A stretch of DNA of 5,976 bases from an uncultured Clostridiaceae bacterium (GCA_949948825.1 CATLIJ010000166.1:1-5976); one strand, 5' to 3'; shown: positions 1-5,976, counted from the first letter of the stretch. Program-made: numbers and translations. Notes: a model not told the origin generated them from the letters alone.

Positions 1-779
1 TGGGTAGCCCCTTCAATGGTGGTCTCTAAAAGAGGACTGGCCACTGCCTGCTTCACAGCCTCCAGAGCCTTCTCATCCCCCTTGGCATGTCCAATACCAA
101 TATGAGCGATTCCCTTGTCCGTCATAACAGTCTGCACATCCGCAAAATCCAGGTTAATCAGTCCCGGAACATTGATTAAGTCTGTGATCCCCTGAACTGC
201 CTGCTGCAGCACTTCATCTGCTTTCTTAAGGGCATCCGGCATGGTGGTCCGGCGGTCCACAATCTCCAGAAGCTTGTCATTGGGAATCACAATCAGGGTA
301 TCCACGCTCTCCTTCAGCCGCTCAATGCCGCTTAAAGCGTTGGTCATACGGGTCTTGGCCTCAAAACGAAACGGCTTTGTCACCACGCCCACGGTCAAAA
401 TCCCCATATCCTTGGCAAGGCGGGCAATCACCGGCGCAGCGCCTGTGCCTGTGCCGCCGCCCATACCGCAGGTGACAAACACCATGTCTGCTCCCTTCAT
501 GACCTGAGCCAGCTCCTCAGAGCTTTCCTCAGCTGCCTTCTGTCCGACCTCTGGCTTTGCTCCTGCCCCAAGCCCCTTGGTAAGCTTCTCGCCGATCTGC
601 ATGGCTGTCGGCGCTTTACAGAACTGGAGCGCCTGCTTGTCCGTATTAATGCCGATAAACTCCACTCCGGCAATATTCTCATCAATCATACGGTTCACCG
701 CATTATTCCCTGCGCCCCCCACACCGATCACCACGATTCTCGCGGAGTTTTCCGCTTCATTTATCTTAATCTCTAACAA
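1..779 (-). CDS. ftsZ: Cell division protein FtsZ, N-terminal 259 residues (3' end outside window)
   Basis: FtsZ is the tubulin-like GTPase that polymerises at midcell into the Z ring and recruits the divisome. The visible part has an N-terminal nucleotide-binding fold with GVGGAGNNAVNRM at about 19-31, the tubulin signature GMGGGTGTGAAP at about 105-116, and the switch region TKPFRFE at 134-140. The synergy (T7) loop NLDFADV lies at about 209-215; its Asp211 is the residue that completes GTP hydrolysis in the neighbouring subunit. The reading frame is intact to the window edge, and the missing part should be the rest of the C-terminal domain and the C-terminal tail. I chose a TTG start at 779 because AAGGAGG (794-788) sits 8 nt upstream and the resulting start, MLEIKINEAE, matches the N-terminus I recall for clostridial FtsZ. 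An in-frame ATG at 818 would add 13 residues. The gene is separated from ftsQ by 219 bp holding its own promoter, and no ftsA lies between them. The identification is certain; the start is likely. Confidence 0.97.
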   Translation of the reverse strand, partial: MLEIKINEAENSARIVVIGVGGAGNNAVNRMIDENIAGVEFIGINTDKQALQFCKAPTAMQIGEKLTKGLGAGAKPEVGQKAAEESSEELAQVMKGADMVFVTCGMGGGTGTGAAPVIARLAKDMGILTVGVVTKPFRFEAKTRMTNALSGIERLKESVDTLIVIPNDKLLEIVDRRTTMPDALKKADEVLQQAVQGITDLINVPGLINLDFADVQTVMTDKGIAHIGIGHAKGDEKALEAVKQAVASPLLETTIEGAT

Positions 780-787
780 GACCTTTT

Positions 788-794
788 CCTCCTT
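788..794 (-). promoter_or_regulatory. Ribosome binding site of ftsZ
   Basis: The minus strand reads AAGGAGG followed by 8 nt (AAAAGGTC) and then TTG. This near-perfect Shine-Dalgarno match at ideal spacing supports the TTG at 779 over the upstream in-frame ATG at 818, which has only AAGGTG about 4 nt away. Confidence 0.85.
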
Positions 795-858
795 CAACCC
801 TCTCAGATCCGTTCCCATGCCTCACCTTAATATGAGCTCTCAATCTGGCTTATCTAAT

Positions 859-887
859 ATAATATGTGATTTTCTAAAAAATATCAA
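859..887 (-). promoter_or_regulatory. Predicted sigma-A promoter of ftsZ
   Basis: On the minus strand a -35 box TTGATA (887-882; consensus TTGACA) is followed by exactly 17 bp and a -10 box TATTAT (864-859; consensus TATAAT). Each box matches five of six positions at optimal spacing. Transcription would start near 853-851, giving a leader of about 72-75 nt before the TTG start. The surroundings are AT-rich, as expected upstream of a promoter and unlike the flanking genes. This suggests ftsZ can be expressed independently of the upstream wall-synthesis genes. Confidence 0.75.
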
Positions 888-899
888 CCGTTATTTTAC

Positions 900-916
900 A
901 AAACTTCACAAGTTTT
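900..916 (-). repeat. Perfect 7-bp inverted repeat upstream of the ftsZ promoter
   Basis: The minus strand reads AAAACTT-GTG-AAGTTTT, a perfect dyad with 7-bp arms and a 3-bp centre. It ends 12 bp upstream of the predicted -35 box of ftsZ. It could be an operator for a DNA-binding regulator, or a small AT-rich hairpin at the end of the upstream transcript. The stem holds only one G-C pair and the T-tract after it is short, so it is weak as an intrinsic terminator. What is seen is the symmetry; any role is inference. Confidence 0.5.
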
Positions 917-967
917 TCCCGTAATAAAATCAAACACCCACAACAGATGATTTCCAATGCTGTCTGG

Positions 968-994
968 AAAACAGGAAGAACCGGTCTGGTCCTG
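968..994 (-). terminator. Possible weak terminator after ftsQ
   Basis: Just after the ftsQ stop the transcript could pair CAGGA (994-990) with TCCTG (976-972), with a partly paired interior (CC/GG), followed by TTTT (971-968). The stem is short and the T-tract only about four long, so this would be an inefficient terminator or attenuator. Read-through from ftsQ into ftsZ remains likely. Confidence 0.25.
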
Positions 995-998
995 CCCT

Positions 999-1718
999 TC
1001 ACTTTGGGTCCAGCGTATACCCGCTCCGGATATTGGCTTCATCATAATCCTCAAGATGAAGCACTCCCTTTAACCCTTCCAGCTGAGGAAGCATGTCATT
1101 TAACTCGGAAATCTTCCCGTTTAAATTCCCGCTGCTGCCAAGAAGCACCTCCAAATCCTTTAAGTATAAGGTAGTCTCCCCGTAATTGCCGTATTGAATC
1201 CGGTCTACCTGCATGTCATAGATGGAAAGGACCTGTGTCAGGTTCAAAATCTCATCAAACACCTCCGGTCTTTCCACTGGCAGCTTCTGGTGAAGGACAA
1301 TCTGCCCGAATTTCAGCCCTGTGATCAAAGGCACCCCGGGCAGCGCCTCATTGGCGCTTTCAATGATAATTCCGTCCTTGTCAAAATACATGTAGCTGTT
1401 CATGTAGGACACATACCCAACCACACTTTTCTCATAGACAATCACTTCCACCTCATTGGGCTTCTGAAAGACAAGCTCATAATCCTCCACAAAAGGAATC
1501 TTCGGATGCTCTCTTAAACGGTTTTGCAGAAAACAATACAAGGTATTCCGGCTCATGGAATCCGGAAACAGAATCTGCTCCATCTGCTCCTTTGTATACC
1601 ACTCATTCCCTGTCACCTCCACCTTGGAAATCCGGACGGAGAGCAGCAGCGCTGCCGTAAAAAGCGCCGCCGCCCCAATCCTTAGGACCCTTTTTTTTCT
1701 GCTTCGTATTCCCTGCAT
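999..1718 (-). CDS. ftsQ: Cell division protein FtsQ/DivIB
   Basis: This is a bitopic membrane protein of the divisome (239 aa, a normal length for the clostridial forms) that in known systems acts with FtsL and FtsB/DivIC to link the cytoplasmic ring to septal wall synthesis. A short basic cytoplasmic tail (RSRKKR, residues 5-10) precedes a single membrane segment at about 11-28. A POTRA-like domain follows at about 30-98, opening with SKVEVTGNEWYTKEQM, then a beta domain containing YMYFDKDGIIIE (110-121). The protein ends with a short acidic tail after GVLHLEDYDEAN. The start is ATG; only 3 nt separate it from the murA stop, and its Shine-Dalgarno GAGGG (1730-1726) lies inside the last murA codons, so translational coupling to murA is likely. 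Codons 6-9 contain a run of eight A. Sequence conservation in this family is low, so the name rests on topology, domain order and its place before ftsZ. Stop is TGA at 1001-999. Confidence 0.9.
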   Translation of the reverse strand: MQGIRSRKKRVLRIGAAALFTAALLLSVRISKVEVTGNEWYTKEQMEQILFPDSMSRNTLYCFLQNRLREHPKIPFVEDYELVFQKPNEVEVIVYEKSVVGYVSYMNSYMYFDKDGIIIESANEALPGVPLITGLKFGQIVLHQKLPVERPEVFDEILNLTQVLSIYDMQVDRIQYGNYGETTLYLKDLEVLLGSSGNLNGKISELNDMLPQLEGLKGVLHLEDYDEANIRSGYTLDPK

Positions 1719-1721
1719 GGC

Positions 1722-2975
1722 CTATCCCTCTTCCATCGAAATCCTTGCTCCCACTGCCGAAAGATCCCTGCAGATATCCTCATACCCCCGGCAAATATAG
1801 CAGCAGCCGCGGACCCTGCTCTCCCCCTCTGCCGCAAGTCCTGCCACAGTAAGGGCAGCGCCGCCCCGCAAATCCAGTGCACAGACCTCTCCGCCTTTTA
1901 AAGGGTAGCTTCCAGTTACATAGGCTATCCTGTCCTCTATTATAATCCGTGTTCCCAGTTTCTGCAATTCCTTTCCAGTGGCAAATCTTTCCTCAAATAC
2001 ATTTTCCTGGATTTGGGAATCCCCCTGGGCCACTGCAGCCACAGAGAGCATCACAGACTGGAGATCCGTGGAAAATTCCGGATAAGGCCCTGTGCTGATT
2101 TGAATGGGAAGAGGCCGTTCCTTCATAAGAGCCCGGATCTCATTCCCCGTCCATTCCACCTGGCAGCCTGTCTTTCTGACAATATCCAGAGTTTCCTTCA
2201 TGTGGTCTGCCAAAACTCCGGCAAGGCAGATGTCCCCGCCGGCTGCCATCACTGCCCCCAGGTAGGTTCCTGCCACAATCCGGTCTCCTGGAATGGTAAA
2301 CTCCACATCCTGAAAAGCTCTGCCTCCCTCCACAATAAGCGTTCCTGTTCCAATTCCGCCGATCCCTGCCCCCAGGGCATTGAGAAAATGACATAAGGTC
2401 TGAATCTCCGGCTCTCTTGCCGCTCCGAAAATCCGGGTAGTCCCCCGGGCGGCTGCGGCTGCCATAAGCACATTCTCTGTGGCTCCCACACTGGGAAACA
2501 AAAGATGCACATCTGCCCCGGTCAGGGCATCTCCGCTCACAAAGATCCCCTCTTCCTCCAGCTGAATCTCTGCCCCCAGCCTTCCCAGGGCATACAGGTG
2601 CAGATCTATGGGACGCTTGCCAATCACACAGCCTCCCGGATAGCAGGTCCATGCCCTGTGAAGCCGTCCGAGCAAGGGTCCTAAAAGCATCACCGAGGAC
2701 CGCATCTGCCGCCCTTCCTCCCGGGGTACCTCATAAGAACACAAGTCCCTGGTATCCAGAGTAAGCTCATGTCCCTCAAACCAGTACCTGCACCCCAAGG
2801 CTTTCAAAATCTCCAGCATACAGAACACATCCTGGATTCTGGGTACATTTTTAAGAACAACCACTCCCTTATGAAGCAACGCCGCCGCCAGAACCGGCAG
2901 CACCGCATTTTTAGAACCCTGAATTTCGATTTTCCCCTGCAGGCTCTTAAGGCCCTGGACCCGAATAAAAGACAA
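1722..2975 (-). CDS. murA: UDP-N-acetylglucosamine 1-carboxyvinyltransferase (MurA)
   Basis: MurA transfers enolpyruvate from phosphoenolpyruvate to UDP-GlcNAc in the cytoplasm, the first committed step of peptidoglycan synthesis and the fosfomycin target. The protein has 417 residues, against 419 in E. coli. Catalytic and binding residues are present: Lys22-Asn23 in GSKNAVLP, the fosfomycin-reactive Cys116 in PGGCVIGKRPIDLH with Arg121, Asp304 in STDLQ, and Arg396 in CRGYE. Several usually conserved motifs deviate: FPTDMQ is FSTDLQ, the RF-H region reads RFATGKEL (330-337), and DRGYE is CRGYE. It may therefore be the second MurA paralogue (MurA2/MurZ type) that many Firmicutes carry. The start is TTG at 2975, supported by AGGAGG 7 nt upstream. 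It lies 78 bp after ftsW and 3 nt before ftsQ. In B. subtilis this interval holds murG and murB instead. The family is certain; which paralogue it is remains open. Confidence 0.96.
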   Translation of the reverse strand: MSFIRVQGLKSLQGKIEIQGSKNAVLPVLAAALLHKGVVVLKNVPRIQDVFCMLEILKALGCRYWFEGHELTLDTRDLCSYEVPREEGRQMRSSVMLLGPLLGRLHRAWTCYPGGCVIGKRPIDLHLYALGRLGAEIQLEEEGIFVSGDALTGADVHLLFPSVGATENVLMAAAAARGTTRIFGAAREPEIQTLCHFLNALGAGIGGIGTGTLIVEGGRAFQDVEFTIPGDRIVAGTYLGAVMAAGGDICLAGVLADHMKETLDIVRKTGCQVEWTGNEIRALMKERPLPIQISTGPYPEFSTDLQSVMLSVAAVAQGDSQIQENVFEERFATGKELQKLGTRIIIEDRIAYVTGSYPLKGGEVCALDLRGGAALTVAGLAAEGESRVRGCCYICRGYEDICRDLSAVGARISMEEG

Positions 2976-2982
2976 TACTCTA

Positions 2983-2988
2983 CCTCCT
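2983..2988 (-). promoter_or_regulatory. Ribosome binding site of murA
   Basis: AGGAGG followed by 7 nt (TAGAGTA) and TTG on the minus strand. The perfect Shine-Dalgarno at good spacing fixes the non-AUG start at 2975, which also places Lys22 and Asn23 at the same numbers as in E. coli MurA. Confidence 0.85.
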
Positions 2989-3053
2989 GCCGTATGTGCC
3001 TCTGCTCTATCCTATGCAGGAAACCGAAAATGTGCCACTTCTTTCCTTACATC

Positions 3054-4187
3054 TTATTTTTCCAGACGGATCTGATTGGACACGCTGAGCACCATGCCCA
3101 TCTCAATCATCAAAAACAGTACAGATGTGCCTCCATAGCTGATAAACGGCAGGGTGATTCCTGTGTTGGGAATGGTATTGGTCACAACCGCAATATTTAA
3201 GACCACCTGAATAGCAATGTGTCCCATAACCCCCACCACCAGAAGAGAACCGAATAAATCCGGAGCATTGACTGCAATCAGCATAAACCGGTAAATCAGA
3301 AACAAAAAAATCACAATCACCAGACCAGCTCCAAAAAGTCCCATCTCTTCACAGATAATTGCAAAAATATAATCATTCTGAGCCTCCGGCACAAATCCCA
3401 TCTTCTGAATGCTCTCTCCCAGTCCCTTGCCCATAAGTCCGCCAGAGCCAATGGCATACAGCCCCTGAAGCACCTGGAATCCCCCGTCTCTGGGATATGC
3501 CTCCGGGTCCAGCCACACAAAAATCCGCTCCAGCTGATAAGCTTTTAAAAGCTTCACCTTTTCCAGCCAGGGCGCCCAAACCCCTGCAGTCACAACCACT
3601 GCCGCTGCCCCAAGGCCGCACAGGTAAAAAGGCCAGCCCTTGTCACATGCCACAAACAGCATAAAAAAGGCAATCCCAACAATAATAATACCAGAGCTTA
3701 GGTTGTTGGCAGCCACCAGGCCTGCAATGGGCAGGGTCAAAGCCACCACCACTCCCACGGACCTTAAAGAATTGACCTTTTTCCCCATATGGGTAATCAC
3801 CACAGCCAGGAGCACAATGAGCACAATCTTTACAAACTCTGTGGGCTGAAAGGTGATTCCCCCCACATTCAGCCAGCGCCGGCTCCCGTGAGAATCCTTT
3901 CCCACCAATGCCACGGAAATCATCAGCACATAGGAAAGCACATAGGCCAGAAAGGCAAACCGGGCATACCAGTGGTAATCCAGCTTGGAGAGAAAGAGGG
4001 CAATCCCCAGTCCCCCCATGGCAATCTTTAACTGCCTCATCATGTAGTAGGAAGCATCATCATGCTGTAATTGCGCTGTGTAGGAGCTGGCGCTGTAAAT
4101 CATCAAAAGGCCGAAGGCCATCAGAAAAATGACGCAGAACAACAGGCTGTAATCATAAAAGCGCCTGGGCTTATTCTTTTTTGCCAG
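3054..4187 (-). CDS. ftsW: SEDS peptidoglycan polymerase FtsW/SpoVE, probable CTG start
   Basis: This is a multi-pass membrane glycosyltransferase of the SEDS family (FtsW/RodA/SpoVE) that polymerises lipid II, partnered with a class B PBP. About ten hydrophobic segments are visible. Family motifs include FQPTEFVKI, PEAQNDYIFAIICEEMGLFG (its Asp, residue 272 counted from the CTG, matches the proposed catalytic Asp of RodA/FtsW) and NTGITLPFISYGGTS. A conventional start at TTG 4142 would fall inside the first membrane segment, with no Shine-Dalgarno. The frame stays open upstream to TAG at 4208-4206. The only candidates there are CTG codons, and CTG 4187 lies 8 nt after AGGAGG. Starting there gives 377 residues and an N-terminus (M)AKKNKPRRFYDYSLLF that looks like normal FtsW, with a basic cytoplasmic tail before TM1. 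FtsW and SpoVE cannot be separated by sequence alone; position after murD suits either. murG does not follow it. Confidence 0.93.
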   Translation of the reverse strand: MAKKNKPRRFYDYSLLFCVIFLMAFGLLMIYSASSYTAQLQHDDASYYMMRQLKIAMGGLGIALFLSKLDYHWYARFAFLAYVLSYVLMISVALVGKDSHGSRRWLNVGGITFQPTEFVKIVLIVLLAVVITHMGKKVNSLRSVGVVVALTLPIAGLVAANNLSSGIIIVGIAFFMLFVACDKGWPFYLCGLGAAAVVVTAGVWAPWLEKVKLLKAYQLERIFVWLDPEAYPRDGGFQVLQGLYAIGSGGLMGKGLGESIQKMGFVPEAQNDYIFAIICEEMGLFGAGLVIVIFLFLIYRFMLIAVNAPDLFGSLLVVGVMGHIAIQVVLNIAVVTNTIPNTGITLPFISYGGTSVLFLMIEMGMVLSVSNQIRLEK

Positions 4188-4195
4188 ATGCTCTC

Positions 4196-4201
4196 CCTCC
4201 T
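4196..4201 (-). promoter_or_regulatory. Ribosome binding site deciding the ftsW start
   Basis: AGGAGG (4201-4196) is followed by GAGAGCAT and then CTG at 4187, a spacing of 8 nt. No in-frame ATG, GTG or TTG lies within reach: the next in-frame start-like codons are CTG 4145 and TTG 4142, more than 45 nt away. The same spacing is used by murD and ftsZ in this window, which argues that initiation really occurs at this CTG. Confidence 0.75.
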
Positions 4202-4225
4202 CTCCCTATCCCTTCCGGTTTCCGG

Positions 4226-5581
4226 TTACAGGCTTCTGACGTACTCCTTGAAAATCCTTCCCCGCTGCTCATAATTCTCAAACATGCCCCAGCTTGCGCA
4301 GGCAGGAGACAAAAGCACGCTGTCCCCCGCATCTGCATAGGCAGCGCACACCCGGACTGCCTCTGCCATGTCCTCCGCATACATAATCTCATGGAATCCA
4401 TGGGCATGAGCGCACTCGGCAATCTTATCCCTGGTCTGGCCAATCAGCACCAGATACTTCACCTTTCCTGCAAATTCTGACACCCAGGTATCATACTCAC
4501 TGTTCTTGTCATATCCTCCCGCAATGAGCACTGTGGGTCCGGGCATGGCGCGGATTGCCTGGATGGCTGCGTCCGGATTGGTTCCCTTGGAATCATTGTA
4601 ATATTTTACTCCGGCCCGCTCTCTGACAAACTCAATCCTGTGCTCCACTGCTTTAAACTCCCGTACCACCCTGCGGATCACCTCCATGGAGACTCCCATC
4701 TGAATGGCAATGGCAGCTGCCGCCATAACGTTCTCGTGATTATGCCTTCCCAAAAGCTGCATCTCACGGGTATGTACCACTGGCTCCTTCTTTCCCTCAT
4801 GGGCATAGATTATCTGTTCTCCGTCCAGGTAGATTCCCTCTGGCAAAGCCCGCCTGCTGCTGAAGAAAAACACTTTTGGCTTTAATCCCTCGCTCTCCCC
4901 CAGCTCCCGCAGAACCGGATCTTCATAATTGAGCACCACCCAGTCCTTCTCAGTCTGGTTGACGCTAATCGTCTCTTTGATCTCACTGTAATTGGCCATG
5001 GTTCCGTGGCGGTTTAAATGATCTGGCGTAATATTTAAAATCGCGCTGATATCCGGCCGGTAATCCATAATCGTCTCCAGCTGGAAGCTTGACACCTCTG
5101 CCACGGTCACGGACTGGTCCGTAGTGGCCAGAGCCAGCTCAGTACAGGGAATCCCAATGTTCCCGGTGATAAATACTTCCTCAAACCAGGCATGTAAAAT
5201 AGCCCCGGTGAGCGCTGTGGTCGTGGTCTTCCCATTTGTCCCGGTTATGGCCACCAGCCGTCCCTTGGAAACATGATAAGCCAGCTGAATCTCCCCCCAT
5301 ATGGGAATCTTAGCCTCATCCAGAACAGCCACAAAGGGCGCGTCCAGAGAGATGCCCGGACTGATAATGGCTAACTCCACGCCCACAAGTCCAGGTCTTG
5401 ACAATTCTCCTAAAAGAACCGTGATTCTTGCCCCAGGACCAAACCGTTCCTTTAACTTGTTTTTGTCCAGCCCTGGATTGCTGTCATAGAGCACCACCTC
5501 GCCGCCCAAGGTCAGGAGAAGCTTCGCTGCGGCAATGCCGCTTTTTCCGGCTCCTGCCACCAGTACCTTTTGATCGTCCAT
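4226..5581 (-). CDS. murD: UDP-N-acetylmuramoyl-L-alanine--D-glutamate ligase (MurD)
   Basis: MurD is the cytoplasmic ATP-dependent Mur ligase that adds D-glutamate to UDP-MurNAc-L-Ala. It has 451 residues, a usual family length, and three domains. An N-terminal Rossmann-like UDP-binding domain carries VLVAGAGKSGIAAAK (6-20). The central ATPase domain carries the P-loop GTNGKTT (114-120), NITPDHLNRHG (183-193) and Lys202 in NYSEIKETI, matching the carbamoylated lysine of E. coli MurD. The C-terminal domain carries FKAVEHRIEF (309-318), YNDSKGTNPDA (328-338, the DSK-TN motif) and LSPACASWGMFENYEQRG (424-441). The ATG start is preceded by AGGAGG (5595-5590) at 8 nt. That Shine-Dalgarno sits directly after the mraY stop, with only 16 nt between the genes, so the two are surely co-transcribed. 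The next gene, ftsW, begins 38 nt downstream. Nothing is missing or unusual in the catalytic motifs. Confidence 0.98.
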   Translation of the reverse strand: MDDQKVLVAGAGKSGIAAAKLLLTLGGEVVLYDSNPGLDKNKLKERFGPGARITVLLGELSRPGLVGVELAIISPGISLDAPFVAVLDEAKIPIWGEIQLAYHVSKGRLVAITGTNGKTTTTALTGAILHAWFEEVFITGNIGIPCTELALATTDQSVTVAEVSSFQLETIMDYRPDISAILNITPDHLNRHGTMANYSEIKETISVNQTEKDWVVLNYEDPVLRELGESEGLKPKVFFFSSRRALPEGIYLDGEQIIYAHEGKKEPVVHTREMQLLGRHNHENVMAAAAIAIQMGVSMEVIRRVVREFKAVEHRIEFVRERAGVKYYNDSKGTNPDAAIQAIRAMPGPTVLIAGGYDKNSEYDTWVSEFAGKVKYLVLIGQTRDKIAECAHAHGFHEIMYAEDMAEAVRVCAAYADAGDSVLLSPACASWGMFENYEQRGRIFKEYVRSL

Positions 5582-5597
5582 ATTCTTATCCTCCTAA

Positions 5598-5976
5598 TCA
5601 CAACCCCAAGTATGCCATCAGGCAGAGAATTGCCGTAGTAATGGAAAACACTGCCACCACTCTGGTCTCCGACCACCCGCACAGTTCAAAATGATGGTGA
5701 ATCGGCGCCATTTTAAAAATCCGTTTTCCCTTTGTGGCCTTAAAATAACTGACCTGCATGATCACAGACAGCACCTCCACCAGATAAATCAAACCAATGA
5801 CAGGAATAAAGAAGGGCATCTGCATCATAAGCGCGCTGGAAGCCACAAACCCGCCAAGAGCAAGGGACCCGGTATCTCCCATGAACACTCTGGCTGGATA
5901 TACATTGAACAGAAGAAAACCCAGCAGGCTTCCCACCACGGCTCCGGTAATCGGGCTGATGCCGCTTCCCTCCCCC
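5598..5976 (-). CDS. mraY: Phospho-N-acetylmuramoyl-pentapeptide transferase (MraY), C-terminal 125 residues
   Basis: MraY is the integral membrane enzyme that moves phospho-MurNAc-pentapeptide from UDP to undecaprenyl phosphate, forming lipid I. Only the C-terminal part is in the window; the 5' end lies beyond 5976. The visible part begins GEGSGISPITGAVVGSLLGF and contains FMGDTGSLALGGF, whose Asp matches a conserved active-site aspartate of MraY. It also contains the diagnostic triple-His motif PIHHHFELCGWSETRVV. Four hydrophobic stretches around these motifs fit the last membrane helices of the family. The frame is open from the window edge to TGA at 5600-5598, so the internal GTG at 5939 is not the start. 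It is followed after 16 nt by murD, the usual order in dcw clusters. Confidence 0.97.
   Translation of the reverse strand, partial: GEGSGISPITGAVVGSLLGFLLFNVYPARVFMGDTGSLALGGFVASSALMMQMPFFIPVIGLIYLVEVLSVIMQVSYFKATKGKRIFKMAPIHHHFELCGWSETRVVAVFSITTAILCLMAYLGL

Noticed and set aside
241..924. Plus-strand open frames of 88 and 115 codons opposite ftsZ
   Set aside because: They lie antisense to highly conserved FtsZ codons, show no recognisable motif and are shadows of the real gene.
1365..1390. TTGACA on the minus strand inside ftsQ
   Set aside because: No TATAAT-like box lies 16-18 bp downstream, and the bases are explained by the codons for FDKDG.
2013..2652. Overlapping open frames on both strands inside murA (127 to 170 codons)
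   Set aside because: Low-complexity, Arg/Ser/Gly-rich translations in other frames of a clear murA; no ribosome site or family resemblance.
2976..3053. 78-bp ftsW-murA gap with a repeated GGCACAT (3036-3030 and 3000-2994) and a possible AGGAAA/TTTCCT stem
   Set aside because: The repeat is only 7 bp, the stem has an 18-nt loop and no T-tract follows; no promoter with acceptable boxes and spacing was seen.
4213..4225. CCGGAAACCGGAA tandem/hairpin just after the murD stop
   Set aside because: A 4-bp stem without a T-tract is too small for a terminator, and ftsW translation begins 38 nt after murD, so it looks like chance.
5598..5939. Stand-alone 113-residue gene starting at GTG 5939
   Set aside because: The frame is open to the window edge and the upstream residues (SGISPITGA) continue the MraY sequence, so this is the end of a longer mraY.

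Overview
The window is a piece of a division and cell wall (dcw) gene cluster from a Gram-positive anaerobe. It is most likely a Clostridia/Lachnospiraceae-type organism. That assignment rests on the FtsZ N-terminus (MLEIKINEAENSARIVVIGV), on a murA copy lying inside the dcw cluster, on strong AGGAGG ribosome binding sites and on an FtsQ/DivIB-type protein. The genus cannot be fixed from the sequence alone. All genes lie on the minus strand, so transcription runs from high to low coordinates.

Layout in transcription order: the C-terminal third of mraY (5976-5598, cut by the window edge); murD (5581-4226); an ftsW/spoVE-type SEDS gene (4187-3054, start re-assigned to a CTG); murA (2975-1722, TTG start); ftsQ/divIB (1718-999); a 219-bp AT-rich intergenic region with a good sigma-A promoter and a 17-bp perfect palindrome; and the first 259 codons of ftsZ (779-1, TTG start), cut by the other window edge. 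The gaps between mraY, murD, ftsW, murA and ftsQ are 16, 38, 78 and 3 bp with no clear terminator, which fits one operon. ftsZ appears to have its own promoter as well.

The genes cover linked steps. MurA makes the first committed peptidoglycan precursor, MurD adds D-glutamate, MraY loads the muropeptide onto undecaprenyl phosphate to give lipid I, and FtsW polymerises lipid II at the septum. FtsQ/DivIB helps assemble the divisome and FtsZ forms the cytoskeletal ring. murG does not follow ftsW and ftsA does not precede ftsZ, as they do in the Bacillus subtilis arrangement.

I found no mobile element, CRISPR array, tRNA, rRNA or novel system. The most useful observations are the start sites: ftsW lacks a plausible AUG, GUG or UUG start and is best read from a CUG, ftsZ has two in-frame candidate starts, and three of the five visible genes start with non-AUG codons.
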